64,000 nt of DNA, taken from NCBI GenBank assembly GCA_011503125.2, contig WWBZ02000033.1, forward strand, positions 3,286,001 to 3,350,000, written 5' to 3'. How positions within the stretch are numbered: position 1 is the first letter of the stretch; every line of letters begins with the position of its first letter. The notes beneath the pieces are model-generated. The model was not told the origin of the DNA. It did not search any database and saw only the letters and a list, made by a program, of their open reading frames with translations. Both the position numbers and the translations under genes were made by a program. The DNA is from Botryosphaeria dothidea. Its lineage: Eukaryota > Ascomycota > Dothideomycetes > Botryosphaeriales > Botryosphaeriaceae. Positions 23,939 through 34,905 of the stretch are shown here, in pieces.

Positions 23939-24917
23939 TTAGATATTTCTCCCACCCGTCACCGAAATCGTCTGCCCACTAACATAGCTAAACAACGGGC
24001 TCGCCACCGCCAGCACCGCGCTCGCCGCCTCGGTTGCCGTGCCCGGCCTGCCCAGCGGGATGTCTGGAAACCCGCCCTGCGCCTTTGCGCTGCCCTGCGC
24101 CTTGGGGATGCCCAGCGCGACCTTCTGCCCGTCCGGAGTCGTGACGAACGCGCCTTCCTCCTTCGCGGCCGTCAGGCGCGTGAGAATATGCCCAAAGGCG
24201 ACGGTGTTGGCGCGCACGCCGAAGGCCGGGCCCCACTCCTTCGCGATGGTCTTGGTGAGGCCGACGACGCCGGCTTTGGCGAGCGCATAGTTGGCCTGCC
24301 CGGCGTTGCCGTGCAGGCCCGACGTCGAGGAGATGTTGATGATGTTGCGCGGCTCGCCGTCCTTGACGCGGAAGTAGGGCGCCGCGGCGCGGACGAGCTT
24401 GAAGGGGGCCGTGTTGTGGAGGGCGACGATGGTGTCCCATTGCTTGTCGGTCGTCTGTCAAGATATTAGACAAATCTGATTTGAGAAGAGACGAAAAGGT
24501 CTCGAACCTTGTGGATGACGCCGTCCCAGGTGTATCCGGCGTTGTTGACAATGATGTGAATCTTGCCGTTGCCGAACTCAGCAGCCTTCTTGACAAGCTC
24601 GTCGATGTACTTGTCGTCCAGCATGTCGCCAGGCACGGCAGTTGCGCTGCCGCCATTCTCGTTGATTTGCTGTGCAACCGCCTGCGCTTTCTCTGCGAAG
24701 CCATCAGTCTTGAGCAGCACGTGAGAGTTGAGGAATAGTGCTTACTGGCATCAATATCCGACACCACAACCCCAGCGCCCTCCTTTGCGAACAGCTGCGC
24801 TGCTTCAGCGCCAATGCCCTGGCCGGAACCGGTGATGATGGCGACCTGGCCCACCAGCATGCCCTTGGGGAAGTTCAGGTGGCCAGCGATCTGGCTTACG
24901 CGGTTGGTGTACGACAT
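23939..24917 (-). CDS. FabG-like 3-oxoacyl-[ACP] reductase / short-chain dehydrogenase (290 aa)
   Basis: The exons are 24917-24746, 24692-24508 and 24454-23939 (introns both 53 nt), summing to 291 codons. The start is ATG at 24917, the first in-frame ATG. The classical SDR set is complete: TGSGQGIG for NAD(P) binding (about 30-37), SDIDA ending beta-2, NNAG, the Ser of NISSTSG and catalytic NYALAKAG (Tyr-x3-Lys). The C-terminal SVTGG is typical of FabG. An inserted segment rich in Gly, Gln and Lys (about 230-255) before PLGRPGTATE is longer than in bacterial FabG. It probably acts in fatty-acid or polyketide-type ketoreduction, but quinone or sugar-alcohol dehydrogenases share these motifs. 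Confidence 0.9.
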
Positions 24918-25553
24918 TGCCACGAAAGGAGCCCGCGAACTATGATCAATCTTTGGATATCAGGCCTGGCCAATGCAAAGATCAGAACCGGAGTCTTTTA
25001 AGCTCGTGGTACCCCTCAATTGCAGAGGAGACAAGCGAGGTGCAACGGAATGGCGATCGTCAAGTTGGGACGGGGATAGCGTGGACATAAATCAGAAAGT
25101 GGAGTAAGTTCTGGAGAAGCCGCGTTCGCGTCACGAAGTTGCCGAGGATGACGCCAGGACGCTGGATGCTGCCGCGGCAGGGTCCAGCGCCTGCATCGTC
25201 AGAAAAGTGTGACCACAAGACGACACACAACAGGACCAAAGATTTTCGAACCCCGAGAGGGTCATATATTTAAAATTTCTTAGTAGTTAAGTATTTGTTT
25301 CTTCTTGTGTGCAGAGGCGACCAAAAAAGCGCTTGCCAGGTAGGAGGGATAAAACGCCGGGGAAATGCCAATCAAGAACACCACTGCCCATATGCTGCTG
25401 TAATTCCATCCATCTCATGATCATCATCATCATCATCATCATCACAAACCATCATAAACATAGAATTCAAAAAGAAATCTGTACTCGCCAAGCCAGCTTG
25501 AACGAGTTCCGCGTGAGCGTGTCATCTCTCATCATCCCTTTCATCGTGTCATT
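24918..25553. other. Intergenic region with (ATC)8 microsatellite
   Basis: It holds the FabG-like promoter and the 3' UTR of the next minus-strand gene. A perfect (ATC)8 run lies at 25420-25443. No other feature is seen. Confidence 0.5.
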
Positions 25554-27341
25554 TTACCTGCCAGACCTCGATCTCTTGCTCTTGCCGAGCTCTTTCCTGT
25601 TAAGAGGCTCGTCAGGGAAGACCCAGCCGCGCAGGCGCTTGGCCTCACGCTTCTCGCTGAGGTTGGGCTTGGGGATCCAGGCGTCCTTGTCCATGCAGTG
25701 TTGGCGGGTAAGAGCGGCGGGGCCGCCAACCTCCATGCGCCAGCTGCCCTGGATACCCGGGAGCGGGTTCTCCTTGGCGAGCATGTGCAGGTACCAGAGT
25801 GCTAGACCGGCAGTCATCTGGGGAATCACCTCGCCGGTCTCCTCATCGACGCGAAGGCCGTGGGTCGAGATGCGGATGGGAGCGCTGAGCTCGAGGTAGC
25901 CGAAGAGCGGCACACCAGAGCCGGCGTCGGGGCTGACGGTGGCAGTGTCTATGGTCTGGCCAGGAGCGGAAGGGTCACCACCGCAGCGGACGCAGACCAT
26001 CTCGATCTCGGTCATGATGAAGCCGTAGCGGCAGCCGTGCTCGCGCATGACGCGGTGCAGGTGCGCAAGGCCGGCGAGGTAGTAGACTTGCTTGTTGGGT
26101 GCCTCGGAGCGCATACCAGTGTTCCACTGGTCATACGACTTGACAATTCCGACGACACGACCACGCTGGTCACCGTAGATGGTCTTCTCGTAGTCGGTGG
26201 GGTAGTTGGACACGAAGTCGACAGCAGTCTGGTTGGTGGGGAGGCCCTTGCGGGAGCGGAGAGACATGTGGGTGTTGCCCTGGGCAATGCTGAGAGCGGC
26301 GCTGACCTTGGTGCCATAGTAGTCACGGATGATGTCGTGAAGGGCAGACTCGCTTTCAGGCATCATGTTGCCCTTGGGAGGGGTAGGCAGGGTCATGGAA
26401 TCGATAGGGATCTGGAGGAGAGGCATCAGACCAGGGATGGAGCTGATGGTCTCCATGTTGAAGTCATCCCAGCTGCGGAGATTACGGATGTCCCACCAGT
26501 AGTGGGTGCCGGTCAGGCTGCGACCACCAGTGGTTACGCGCTGGACGAGGGCAGGGGAGGGGTTGGAGCCGGTCAGGTAGTCCAAGAGGGTGGTAGTGGC
26601 GGCTGGCTGGCTGCTGAAGGCATCGTACTGAAGCTCCGAAGCCAAGGGGTGCTGGACAGCAGGGGCGACAGCAGGCACCTGCTCCTCAAAGCTTTGAGTG
26701 GTCTGAACAGGGAAGTTGTTCATGGGCATGGCCGTGGCCAGGTTGTACGAAGCGGTCTGAGCAGCCGAGGCCTGGGTGACGTAGCTAGGAAGGTTACGGT
26801 AGGTAGGGTAGCCGAAACGGTTGATGACGGTCTCATCGATGCTAGTAGCAGAGCTAGAACGAGAGTGGGACCGCACGCCGGAGGCAGAGTGGGACCGAGA
26901 GTGAGTGGCCACGGAGGGACGGCGCGAGAGGTTGATAGGAGAGTTCAGGCCAGAGCCGAAACCGGCGTCGTACACCGACAGCATAGAAGTGGAGCCGGGC
27001 GAGCCAACCGAGGCGTTGCTGAGAGGGCTAGCCGAGCGACGACCCACGGAGGAAGGGCGGGCGTAAGGTGCGTAGTTAGAAATGCCGCTGGCAGCAGACG
27101 CCGTCCGGCGGTGTCTGATGGGGCCACTGGTCGAGGGCTCGGTGGTCTGATCCTGTGACCGGATCTTGGGCAACAAGAGAGGGCCATGCTGACGGATGGG
27201 ACTTCTTGCGGAAGTGGACATGGCGGGCATGCCACACTCGGGAGAAGCATCGGGCGTCAGGTAGGGCACCTCGAACGAAGCCTGAGCGTCCTGGCAGAAG
27301 GAGCCATAGGACGAGGGGGGAGTGTGTTGTCTCGAGTACAT
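25554..27341 (-). CDS. Conserved fungal protein of unknown function (595 aa)
   Basis: This is a single long exon with good coding character throughout. I do not recognise a named domain. The first 250 residues are Ser/Thr/Pro-rich and probably disordered, with several RRxS and SRSxS sites suggestive of phosphorylation. Residues of about 255-570 form a folded region with conserved-looking aromatic motifs (HYWWDIRNLRSW, YPTDYEKTIYGDQRGRVVG, YGFIMTEIEMVCVR, LWYLHMLAKENPLPG). The end is basic and nuclear-localisation-like (KSKRSRSGR). No signal peptide or membrane helix is seen. The disordered N-terminus, basic tail and long upstream region suggest a regulated nuclear or signalling protein, but that is inference. 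Confidence 0.85.
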   Translation of the reverse strand: MYSRQHTPPSSYGSFCQDAQASFEVPYLTPDASPECGMPAMSTSARSPIRQHGPLLLPKIRSQDQTTEPSTSGPIRHRRTASAASGISNYAPYARPSSVGRRSASPLSNASVGSPGSTSMLSVYDAGFGSGLNSPINLSRRPSVATHSRSHSASGVRSHSRSSSATSIDETVINRFGYPTYRNLPSYVTQASAAQTASYNLATAMPMNNFPVQTTQSFEEQVPAVAPAVQHPLASELQYDAFSSQPAATTTLLDYLTGSNPSPALVQRVTTGGRSLTGTHYWWDIRNLRSWDDFNMETISSIPGLMPLLQIPIDSMTLPTPPKGNMMPESESALHDIIRDYYGTKVSAALSIAQGNTHMSLRSRKGLPTNQTAVDFVSNYPTDYEKTIYGDQRGRVVGIVKSYDQWNTGMRSEAPNKQVYYLAGLAHLHRVMREHGCRYGFIMTEIEMVCVRCGGDPSAPGQTIDTATVSPDAGSGVPLFGYLELSAPIRISTHGLRVDEETGEVIPQMTAGLALWYLHMLAKENPLPGIQGSWRMEVGGPAALTRQHCMDKDAWIPKPNLSEKREAKRLRGWVFPDEPLNRKELGKSKRSRSGR

Positions 27342-29297
27342 GGTTTTTTGGAGAGTTGCTTCCGGACTGGGACGCGTAAGAGAGGGCTCATGACAGGCTC
27401 TGGGCGCGTGGGCAACTTACGCAACTGTTTAGAAAATAAACAAGAGGTGATTAACGGGGGCGGATTAGACAGAGGAGACCAGCTCCAGGACACAGTCTAA
27501 GACAAACAGTGAAAGAAAAAAAAGAGACACACAAAGAGACTCGTGGGTCTCGCTCGAACAGGGCGCGGAATAGATGGTTTGTGAAGAATGGATGACTGGA
27601 GAGAAGATGGTAGGTGTGCGGCAGAGCCGCTGGTACTTATTCTCCAGGCTGTGAAGCCATGACATCCAAAGAATCTTGCAGAGCCGGGGAAAGTGGGACT
27701 AGCGGCAAACAACTTGAAACACATTGATCGACGGATGGACCCGATTTAGGGCCCCGAAGCCATGTGCGGCGAGTATCAGGTCCGTGTGTGAGTGCGTTCA
27801 TCCAGCGGGGCAAGGCGGCGTGAAACATCGCGTCCTATGGGGACGGCTTATGCGCAATTCAAATCCGAGACGGGTTCTATTATGGGCATTATGCCTGGGT
27901 CCAGCGGCCGATTTGGGCGTCGCGCGTCCTGATTGGGGTGGAGGTGCTACGTGTGGACGCCGGAGAGCAGCGCTGCCGGGCGACGCGCTGCACAGCCAGG
28001 CGGCAGACGACACAGCGCTTTGGGGATAATTTGGGAGGACGCAGCGACCGCATCGGGGGCTATTTGCAGCGTAGGCGCCGGTTCGGGGCGGGCGAGGCGC
28101 CGGCGGTGGACGGCAAGGCTGGGGAGGTCGAGTTTAGCTGCAGCTGGCGCGCGAGAAAAAAAGCGCGTCGGTGCGGTGTGATTGGGCGGTACGGCACGCA
28201 CCCCGGGCGCCCATGCCTCGAAGAGTCAGACCGCATCGCCAACTCACTGGCCCACAGTGAAAGTTCGTTTCGAAGCTGCATCCGCTCCTGCAGCGGTGAC
28301 TCACACCTGCGAGCGGTGAGCGCTGGCCGGCCACGTTGAGTCCTGAGGTGCGAAAATTTCAACCGCGCCCGCGGTCGATCCGTCATGCTAGCAGTTCCCA
28401 AGGCCTTCGCTCCGAGCCGTGAGCCTTCCAGAACACCGACCCTTCACAGGCGACCGTTGACCGCTCCTCTGACGGCAGTTGTTGCGGCCCCGAGCTTCGC
28501 AGCTACTGCGAGCTCCTGCGTAGCGCCGCGGGTCGCCTGGTTCCACGGCCCTCGGCCGCGGCGCCTGCGGACGACGGCTACCTGCGTGCGTTCAGGAGCG
28601 GCCTGTTGAGCCTCGCAGCAGCAGAGCGTAACCGTCGCAGCCCGCCATAACGTTGAGCGCGAGCGTCAGGCGTCGACGTGCGAATAGCCGCTCGCGCTGG
28701 ACGCCTGCCGCGCGCTGATTGGCCGGCAAAAATACTCAGAGCCGCAACGCCTTTGGAGCAATATCCCTAAGCGCCCTCCCCAGCGCTTCTCAGTTTTTTT
28801 ACCTTCGAGAAGGAAACAAGAACGATCCGTCCACGCCCCAGCTCCACTTGCGGCTGCTCAGCCTCCTCCGTGATCTGAGGGCAAAGCCCCAGCGTTGCGC
28901 GCAAATGTCCCGATCGTCGTCTGATCCGCGAGAGAGGTTCGAAGCGCCCAGCTGCCGCCGCCTGTGCAGCGGCTGATCTACCGTTCCCGCTCTCCCAGGA
29001 CGCGCTGCGAGTGCGTAATTCGACGCGCGTAGAGAAATTGATCTCCCTCAATTCATAAAGGTATGAGTCTGTGCTGCGAGCAATATTTTGTGTTGTGCCA
29101 AAGAAAGAAGAAGGCCTCCATCGCGAGCGCGTGGAAGATGCTCGGCCACGTGCCGGCCATCGTCATCCGTCACTCACTGCCACCACGCCGACGACGATGC
29201 TTCCGACCACCCGGGCGCCTGCGGAGTATCCCTTGGGCCCCGAATCCTTCCGGCAGGATCATGCGCTGGCACGCGAGCAATGCTGTCAGCTCATGCC
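27342..29297. other. Long leader/promoter region, no gene recognised
   Basis: This is almost 2 kb between two minus-strand genes. It is very GC-rich at about 27.9-28.7 kb. Frames of 60-130 codons occur but look like chance in GC-rich DNA. A long 5' leader and promoter of the unknown-function gene at 25554-27341 are likely here. Confidence 0.45.
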
Positions 29298-30981
29298 TCA
29301 CTGCTTCTGCTGCAGCTGCTCCTCCACATTTTTCTGCCACCAGGACGGCCAGTCCACCACCGTCCGCTTCTTTCTTGCCTCTTCGGCCGCAAAGACCATC
29401 GCGTGACTTTGGATCACTTCCTCGAGAGTGCACCCAATGAATTTTTTCTGTGCCTCTTCGACCCCCATACGGCCATCTTTGACAGCGCCAACCGCCTGCA
29501 CAAATTGTGTGGCCAGTCCATCATCGCCGCCCCCATGCCCACCACCGCGCAGCTCCGGGTAGAACGTCTCAGTGCTGTCGGTTGCAAAGTCATGCACTTT
29601 GATGGTGGCGCTGTCGTACTCGATCTCCCCCTTCGTCCCATATATGCGCCCGCGGCGCTCGCATATCTTCTCCGTGAACGCGACCATGTGAAACTGTGCA
29701 GTTTTGGCGAGACTACCTGAGGCAGCATCGTCTTCCCAAGTAATTGTCACGCATTGATCGTCGCAGACGTCATTGTCAGCCTCCCACACGCACCGCCCAA
29801 ACCAGGGTCGCCTACGAACCTCTTCGTCTGGTGTCTCGGATGCCCAGTCCTCCGAGAGATCTTTCATCAGCATCTTCTCGGCTGCATCTAGTCCCATCAC
29901 GCTGAGGCAGTCTTCTATTTCAGGATTGACAATCTTAACGGGCCATTTCGCGTTGCCATTTCTCAGGTGCCGCTCCCCGTAGATCTTTTTGGCGCTGAAC
30001 ATGCAGTCCTTTTCAATCGGGCAAGACAAGCAGTTTGTTGCCGTGCCAGCAGCCGCTGGCTTTCTCGCTTTCCTGTAGAAGTTCAGTTTGCCCGTGGAAT
30101 TCAGGAAAGCCGGCTTGTGCGCCTTCTCGCCAGCTTTCGCCGGTTCGCTGAGCATCCATAGCAAGAAGTCGATATCGTGGCACGATTTGGTAAGAAGTGA
30201 TGGAGCAGTGGTCGACTCCCTTCTCCAGTTCCCTCTGCTCCACGGTAAGCGACTGCAACGGAAGCCCAACTAGGCGGAGATCCTACCTCACGTAGCTATG
30301 CAAGAAATGCCACCAACCAACCGGCTCCGTGTGCTCCACACTCAACACGTCACCCACGATGCCCTGTTCCCTCACCAACCTCCTCAACAGCATATTGTGC
30401 GGAGAGTACCTCAGCACATGACCGATACTGAAGATCTGCGGCGCCCCGAGAGCAGCAGCCCGCCCACCCCGCAGCATCGCCTCGTAGATAGCCACGCAAT
30501 CCGTCAGCGTCGTCGCCAGCGGCTTCTCGCACATGACGGCGATGCCAAGCGGGGCCAGGCCCTCGACCACCTCGCGATGCTGCTCGTCCAGCACGCACAC
30601 GAACGCCGCATCCACGCCGGGCGGCACGCTCGCCTCGCCAGCTCTCTCACGGCCCCGCCGTTCATTTTCCCACGCCACGAAATCCCTCCAGTCCGCAAAC
30701 GCGTGCTCGTGCCCCTGCTCTTGCGCCGAGATGAACTCGTTCACGAACTCCCGCCGCTTGAACGCGATAGGCTCCGCGACGGCGGCGATGACGGCGGCCG
30801 TGTGGTTGGCGATGGCGCCCGCGTAGGCGTGCCCGCGCGAGCCGGCGCCGATGACGAGGATGCGCGGCGGCGAGGACGAGTCCGCCAGGAGCTTCTTGGG
30901 GCGCAGGGGCAGCGAGGACTTCGCGGTGGGGGCGACCGGGATGGGCTCCCCGGGCTTGGTGTCTGTTATCGTGTTGTGCAT
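29298..30981 (-). CDS. Gfo/Idh/MocA-family NAD(P)-dependent oxidoreductase (543 aa)
   Basis: The exons are 30981-30287 and 30234-29298, with a 52-nt intron, making 544 codons. The Rossmann N-domain shows RILVIGAGSRGHAYA (about 40-54), AAVAEP at the end of beta-2 and the family motif MCEKPLATT containing the catalytic-type Lys. The C-terminal alpha/beta domain carries HDIDFLLWML (metal/substrate His-Asp motif of the family). A CLSCPIEKDC cluster (Cys-x2-Cys-x5-Cys) may bind a metal. At 543 residues it is longer than the typical 330-400 because of inserts in the second domain. It is probably a sugar or inositol-type dehydrogenase in the cytosol. The substrate is unknown. Confidence 0.9.
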
Positions 30982-32074
30982 GCTGTGCTGCGGAGGGGTT
31001 GGGCGGTGCTGTTGGTCTGGATGCGAAAGGGGTGGAGTCGAGCTAGTCGCGACGGGTCACAGGCAGCGCAGGAACAGGATTAAAGAGTGGAAAGAGCTGA
31101 ATTCTGCTGCTTAATGATAGACGGTTCCTGTAGTACAGTAACTGAACGTTGTAGTCGCATCGCAGGAAGTGGTGTTCTGCGAGACGGCATGTGAAGCTAT
31201 GTAACGGTAGGATAATGCTATCTCTACGAACGTTGATTGGAAGAGCTCTCTGGAGTGGGGTGAAGCTCCGCGGCTGATGGCTCGGCTTCGCCCGCATCTC
31301 GATGCCATCGCTAGAAGTTGGAGCTGCACGAGAAAAACAGATGGCCTTTCTCCCATCATCGTCCCCAACTTTGTGTTAAGGGATATCAATCGAAATGTGT
31401 TTTCAAACGTTGGTGCGCCCCTCCAAATATTCTTGGCATCTATTCAACTTCGGACGTCGTGAGTTATCATACCCCTCTAAACAACCAATTAGATCCAATT
31501 ATGCAAAAGTATTGCACATCTCTAGCCCAGAACCACCGTGTTAATACCGAGGAGAAACTCAGCATACTCTCCGAAGAAGACGTCACAGTATAAGAAGTTT
31601 CAGGACGTTGAAATGCTTTCCATTGATTGTCCATTTTCGGTCGGCTATCTAAGAATCCAAAGTTTACTTTTGCCTTTCCTTTTTTTTTAACCCGTCCACG
31701 GATCCGAGGAAAAGTATGTGGCTCCGTCGTAGCGACCATGGCTCCATTCAAAGCCACTAAAAACCCGACGATCTCCGATATATGACACAGTTCCAAATTT
31801 TACTGGTAAAGAAGAAAGTAAATGGCGGAATGATAGTATGTGGGCCGGAGAGAGCAGTAGAAACCGTTCGAAGTGGTTCGTGGAAAGTAGATGCCGTCAA
31901 ACTGCTCGCAGCAGTACTGCACTTTGAAGTGCGAAAAGTGTGTTGTTACAAGCTTGTCGGTAGTACTCTTCATCGCAATACCGTGCTGTTGTGCGGACCC
32001 GGCTGACTCTCATTGGGCAGTGGCCAGCGCGTCGACCGGCTGCTATCTCTCGAAGAGATTCGTTCCGTGACCTC
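30982..32074. other. Intergenic region, nothing specific seen
   Basis: This 1.1 kb between minus-strand genes is moderately AT-rich and contains only short frames without protein character. Confidence 0.4.
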
Positions 32075-33422
32075 CTAGTCACTATCACTAATTTCAATAA
32101 CCTCCACCCTCTTCTCCCGGATAGATTGCAGTCTCCGCTCGTATACCATCTCCGCGAGATCCTCATGGTCTTTGAAGAGAACTGTCATCATGCCGTTGAA
32201 CATTTCTCTGAGGTACTCATACCTCCGATGAAACTCGTCCGCCACCGCTTCTCGGAGCCAATGTTCGAAGTTGTACTTGACGTTGACACGAGCCGGAACC
32301 CGGAACGCGACCTTGGCTATCAGGATGGTGTCTGAAGCGGACCAGGGAGCAAGTCCAACGAGATGATTAGCCGCGAACTCGGCTTGTTCCCACGAACACT
32401 CCGCCCTGGCAGCGTCTAGCTCTTTACAAAGCTGCGTGACTTCAGGATTTCTGTTACTGCCTTCTGTCTTGCTGCTGACCGACTTGGAACTAGTGGACGT
32501 CAATCTAGACGTAGACCGGGAACCGTGTTGCTCCGGCAAATCGGATACGCATGTAGATGGCTTCTTCTTCGGGCGCTGTTGAGCAAGCTTGGGGGGCTTG
32601 TGATTCGACTTGTGTTCTTCATCGTCATCTGTATCGCTCGCATCGGCCTCCTCACCCCCTCCCTCGTCCAACATGTCGTCCTCGTCAGAATCCTCTCTCT
32701 TTAATTCGGTCTTCTCCTTCTTAATTTTATCAAAATAGCCGCTGGGAGGTTTGTCGTCCGCCGAGTTCGGGTCCTCATCTGGGAACCAATGGCCGGATTT
32801 TTTGCTGCCGCTTTTCACCTTCTTCTTCGCGTATCCAAACTCTTCGCCAAACTTATTGTCAAATTTGAACTTTGCCCAGGGCCTCTTTAGGTCCTTGGCG
32901 GAAGGTGGCGTAACTTTCTTGATGCGAGGCGGCGTAGGTAGCATTGAGATACTCTCGGCATCGCTGGTTGAAGGGGTCTTATCGTTATCGAGGTCGCAAG
33001 CAAGGAGCTCGCTGCGCCAGTAACCCATGTCTGGGTAGAACGGTTGCCCGCTCCCGTCCGGTGAGCCGAGGACTGAATCGAAAGCCTGTTGTAGCTTTTG
33101 CTGTAGCGGTCCTTCGGAGACCCGCTGGCTGGCTGAAGGGTCAAATTCGTAGAGCTCGCTTTCCAGAACCCACTTGCTGAGAACAAGGAAGTGACGTTAG
33201 AGTGAAAGATCTGAGAACTATAGATACTGTAATGGGCGGTCGTAGGACTTACAACTCGAGAATTCCGAGTAAGAGGACTCCCCGATAGTAACCTGAGGGA
33301 CGTACCTCCACTTCTTCCGCCGGTATCATGTCTTCCTCACATAGGACGGCTGGCCACATATGGCCCCGGCTCTCAACCAGGTGGTAGGAAGCATCGTTGG
33401 CCTTAGCACTATCTGCTGGCAT
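32075..33422 (-). CDS. PWWP-domain-like nuclear protein (423 aa)
   Basis: The exons are 33422-33253 and 33176-32075, with a 76-nt intron, making 424 codons. The N-terminus reads SYHLVESRGHMWPAVLC..RPSGYYRGVLLLG, the shape of a fungal PWWP domain with HMWP in place of PWWP. Such domains read methylated histone tails and DNA. The middle (about 130-290) is charged and disordered, with Lys/Glu/Asp blocks and an acidic run (DSDEDDMLDEGGGEE). The C-terminal 130 residues are an all-helical domain (WLREAVADEFHRRYEYLREM) ending EVIEISDSD, a possible SUMO-interacting motif. It is probably a chromatin-associated factor of unknown function. Confidence 0.82.
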
Positions 33423-34084
33423 CTTGTGGTAGCAATGTGAGGTTGAGCAGACAAACTGGTGAGACTAGAATGGTGATGTACGCGCTAAGATCAATGCTGG
33501 TAGGGTAAATGTTTGCAGGCGGCGCGGGCTGGTTGAGGTTGAATGTTAGAATGCTTGAAAGGGCTAAGTGAGGTCAAAGAGCGCTTTGCGCGTCGGCGTC
33601 TGATGTTGTGGTGGTCTGAAGTTTGGGAAAGCGGGCGTTGGAGGTGAAGCTTTAAATCGTGGACGGGCTGGGGTTGGATTGGGAAAGAGCATCCATCCAT
33701 CACATGCGCTCTGGAGCCTTGAAGACATGAGCTGGTGGCTGCGGCTGCCATAAAAGCTACCAGATCTGACCTGCATTTCTCGTCACATTCTGAGCTGCAT
33801 ACCGGTTGATTTGGACGCCCCGGTCTCCACTTCCTTCTGAGAGCAGTTTTGGTATTGCGCATTCTTCGCAAGATTCCCAGTACGACCAGATGGTGTCATT
33901 GCGGATGCGCAAAACAGATGCATGATACCACAGACTCCATTTTTGCACAGAACCATGTGCTTGCAATCAATGTCATTTCCTTTTTATTGAATGATCGCCC
34001 GCAAAGCCCAGAAATCCGAGGATGTAGTGCCCCAGCACCAGCGTAGCCACCAACAATCCATCTTCCCCCTCGTGCATTCGCCGC
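33423..34084. other. Intergenic region (PWWP-protein promoter, rps16 3' flank)
   Basis: No gene or repeat is recognised in this 0.66 kb. Confidence 0.4.
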
Positions 34085-34636
34085 TTAACGGTACGACTTC
34101 TGGTATCTCGCACGAGCGCCGGGACCGCCGAACTTCTTGGGCTCGCACCTCCTGTTGTCGGCAACGAGGAGGGTACGGTCGTACTGGACGAGGGCCTGCT
34201 TGAGTTGGTTCTTCGAGTGCTCGTCGACGAACTTCTGGTAGTAGGCGATCTGTAAATGCAGTTAGCGATCCGGGATTCCTGGCTTTGTCTTCCTTTCGGG
34301 GATGGCACGCACGATGGACTTGGCGATAGCCTGGCGGATGGCGTAGACCTGGGAAGTGTGACCACCACCGGTGACGCGGACGCGGATGTCGACATTAGCT
34401 GCACTTGCAGTCAGTTTCAACTACGGTCAGATTCCGGGAGCGGGCGAGAACGCACCGAACTTGTCGAGGCCGAGGATCAGGAGAGGCTCGTAGACCTTGA
34501 AGCGCAGGATGGCAGGCTCAACGAGAGAGAGCGGCTGGCCGTTAACCTTGACAAGACCCTTTCCGGCCTTGCAGTGGGCGACGGCAGTCGCGGTCTTCTT
34601 CTTGCCGAAGCACTGGACGCTTTGAGGGGCGGACAT
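34085..34636 (-). CDS. rps16: 40S ribosomal protein S16 (uS9), 143 aa
   Basis: The exons are 34636-34456, 34398-34313 and 34249-34085 (introns 57 and 63 nt), making 144 codons, the normal length for eukaryotic uS9. It begins [21 protein letters not shown] and contains [20 protein letters not shown]. It ends in the invariant Arg-rich tail [11 protein letters not shown] that reaches the ribosomal P-site. It forms part of the head of the small subunit. The introns use GTGCGT donors, one of the rarer 5' splice sites in this window. It is divergently transcribed from the RCC1-repeat gene, sharing a promoter of under 300 bp. Confidence 0.98.
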
Positions 34637-34905
34637 TGTTGCTGAAAGGACGGCGAGATGGGTTGTGCCGGGTGGTGTCGTGGGGGTGAGTCGTTGTCGT
34701 CCGCTGTCGCTTCGAAGTCCAGTCGGGCACGGCGCGCTCTGAATTTGCGATGGTTTTCGCTAAACGGATTGTGGGCGGAGATTACCGACGCCAATCTTAT
34801 CTAATCACGCCGCCTCCGCAACACCACCACCGCCCACTGGCCGAATCTCGCACTCCCCGCACCGCCTTTCTCAGCTGCAACGCTTTTTGTTTTCCCGATC
34901 ACAGC
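34637..34905. promoter_or_regulatory. Shared divergent promoter of rps16 and the RCC1-repeat gene
   Basis: Only 269 bp separate the two start codons (113 bp if the RCC1-like gene starts at 34750). Both transcripts must initiate within it. It is GC-rich with C/A-rich runs. I see no clear TATA box. Confidence 0.6.

Noticed and set aside
25860..27158. 432-codon plus-strand frame opposite the unknown-function gene
   Set aside because: It is a Gly/Val/Arg-rich antisense shadow of the real minus-strand exon.
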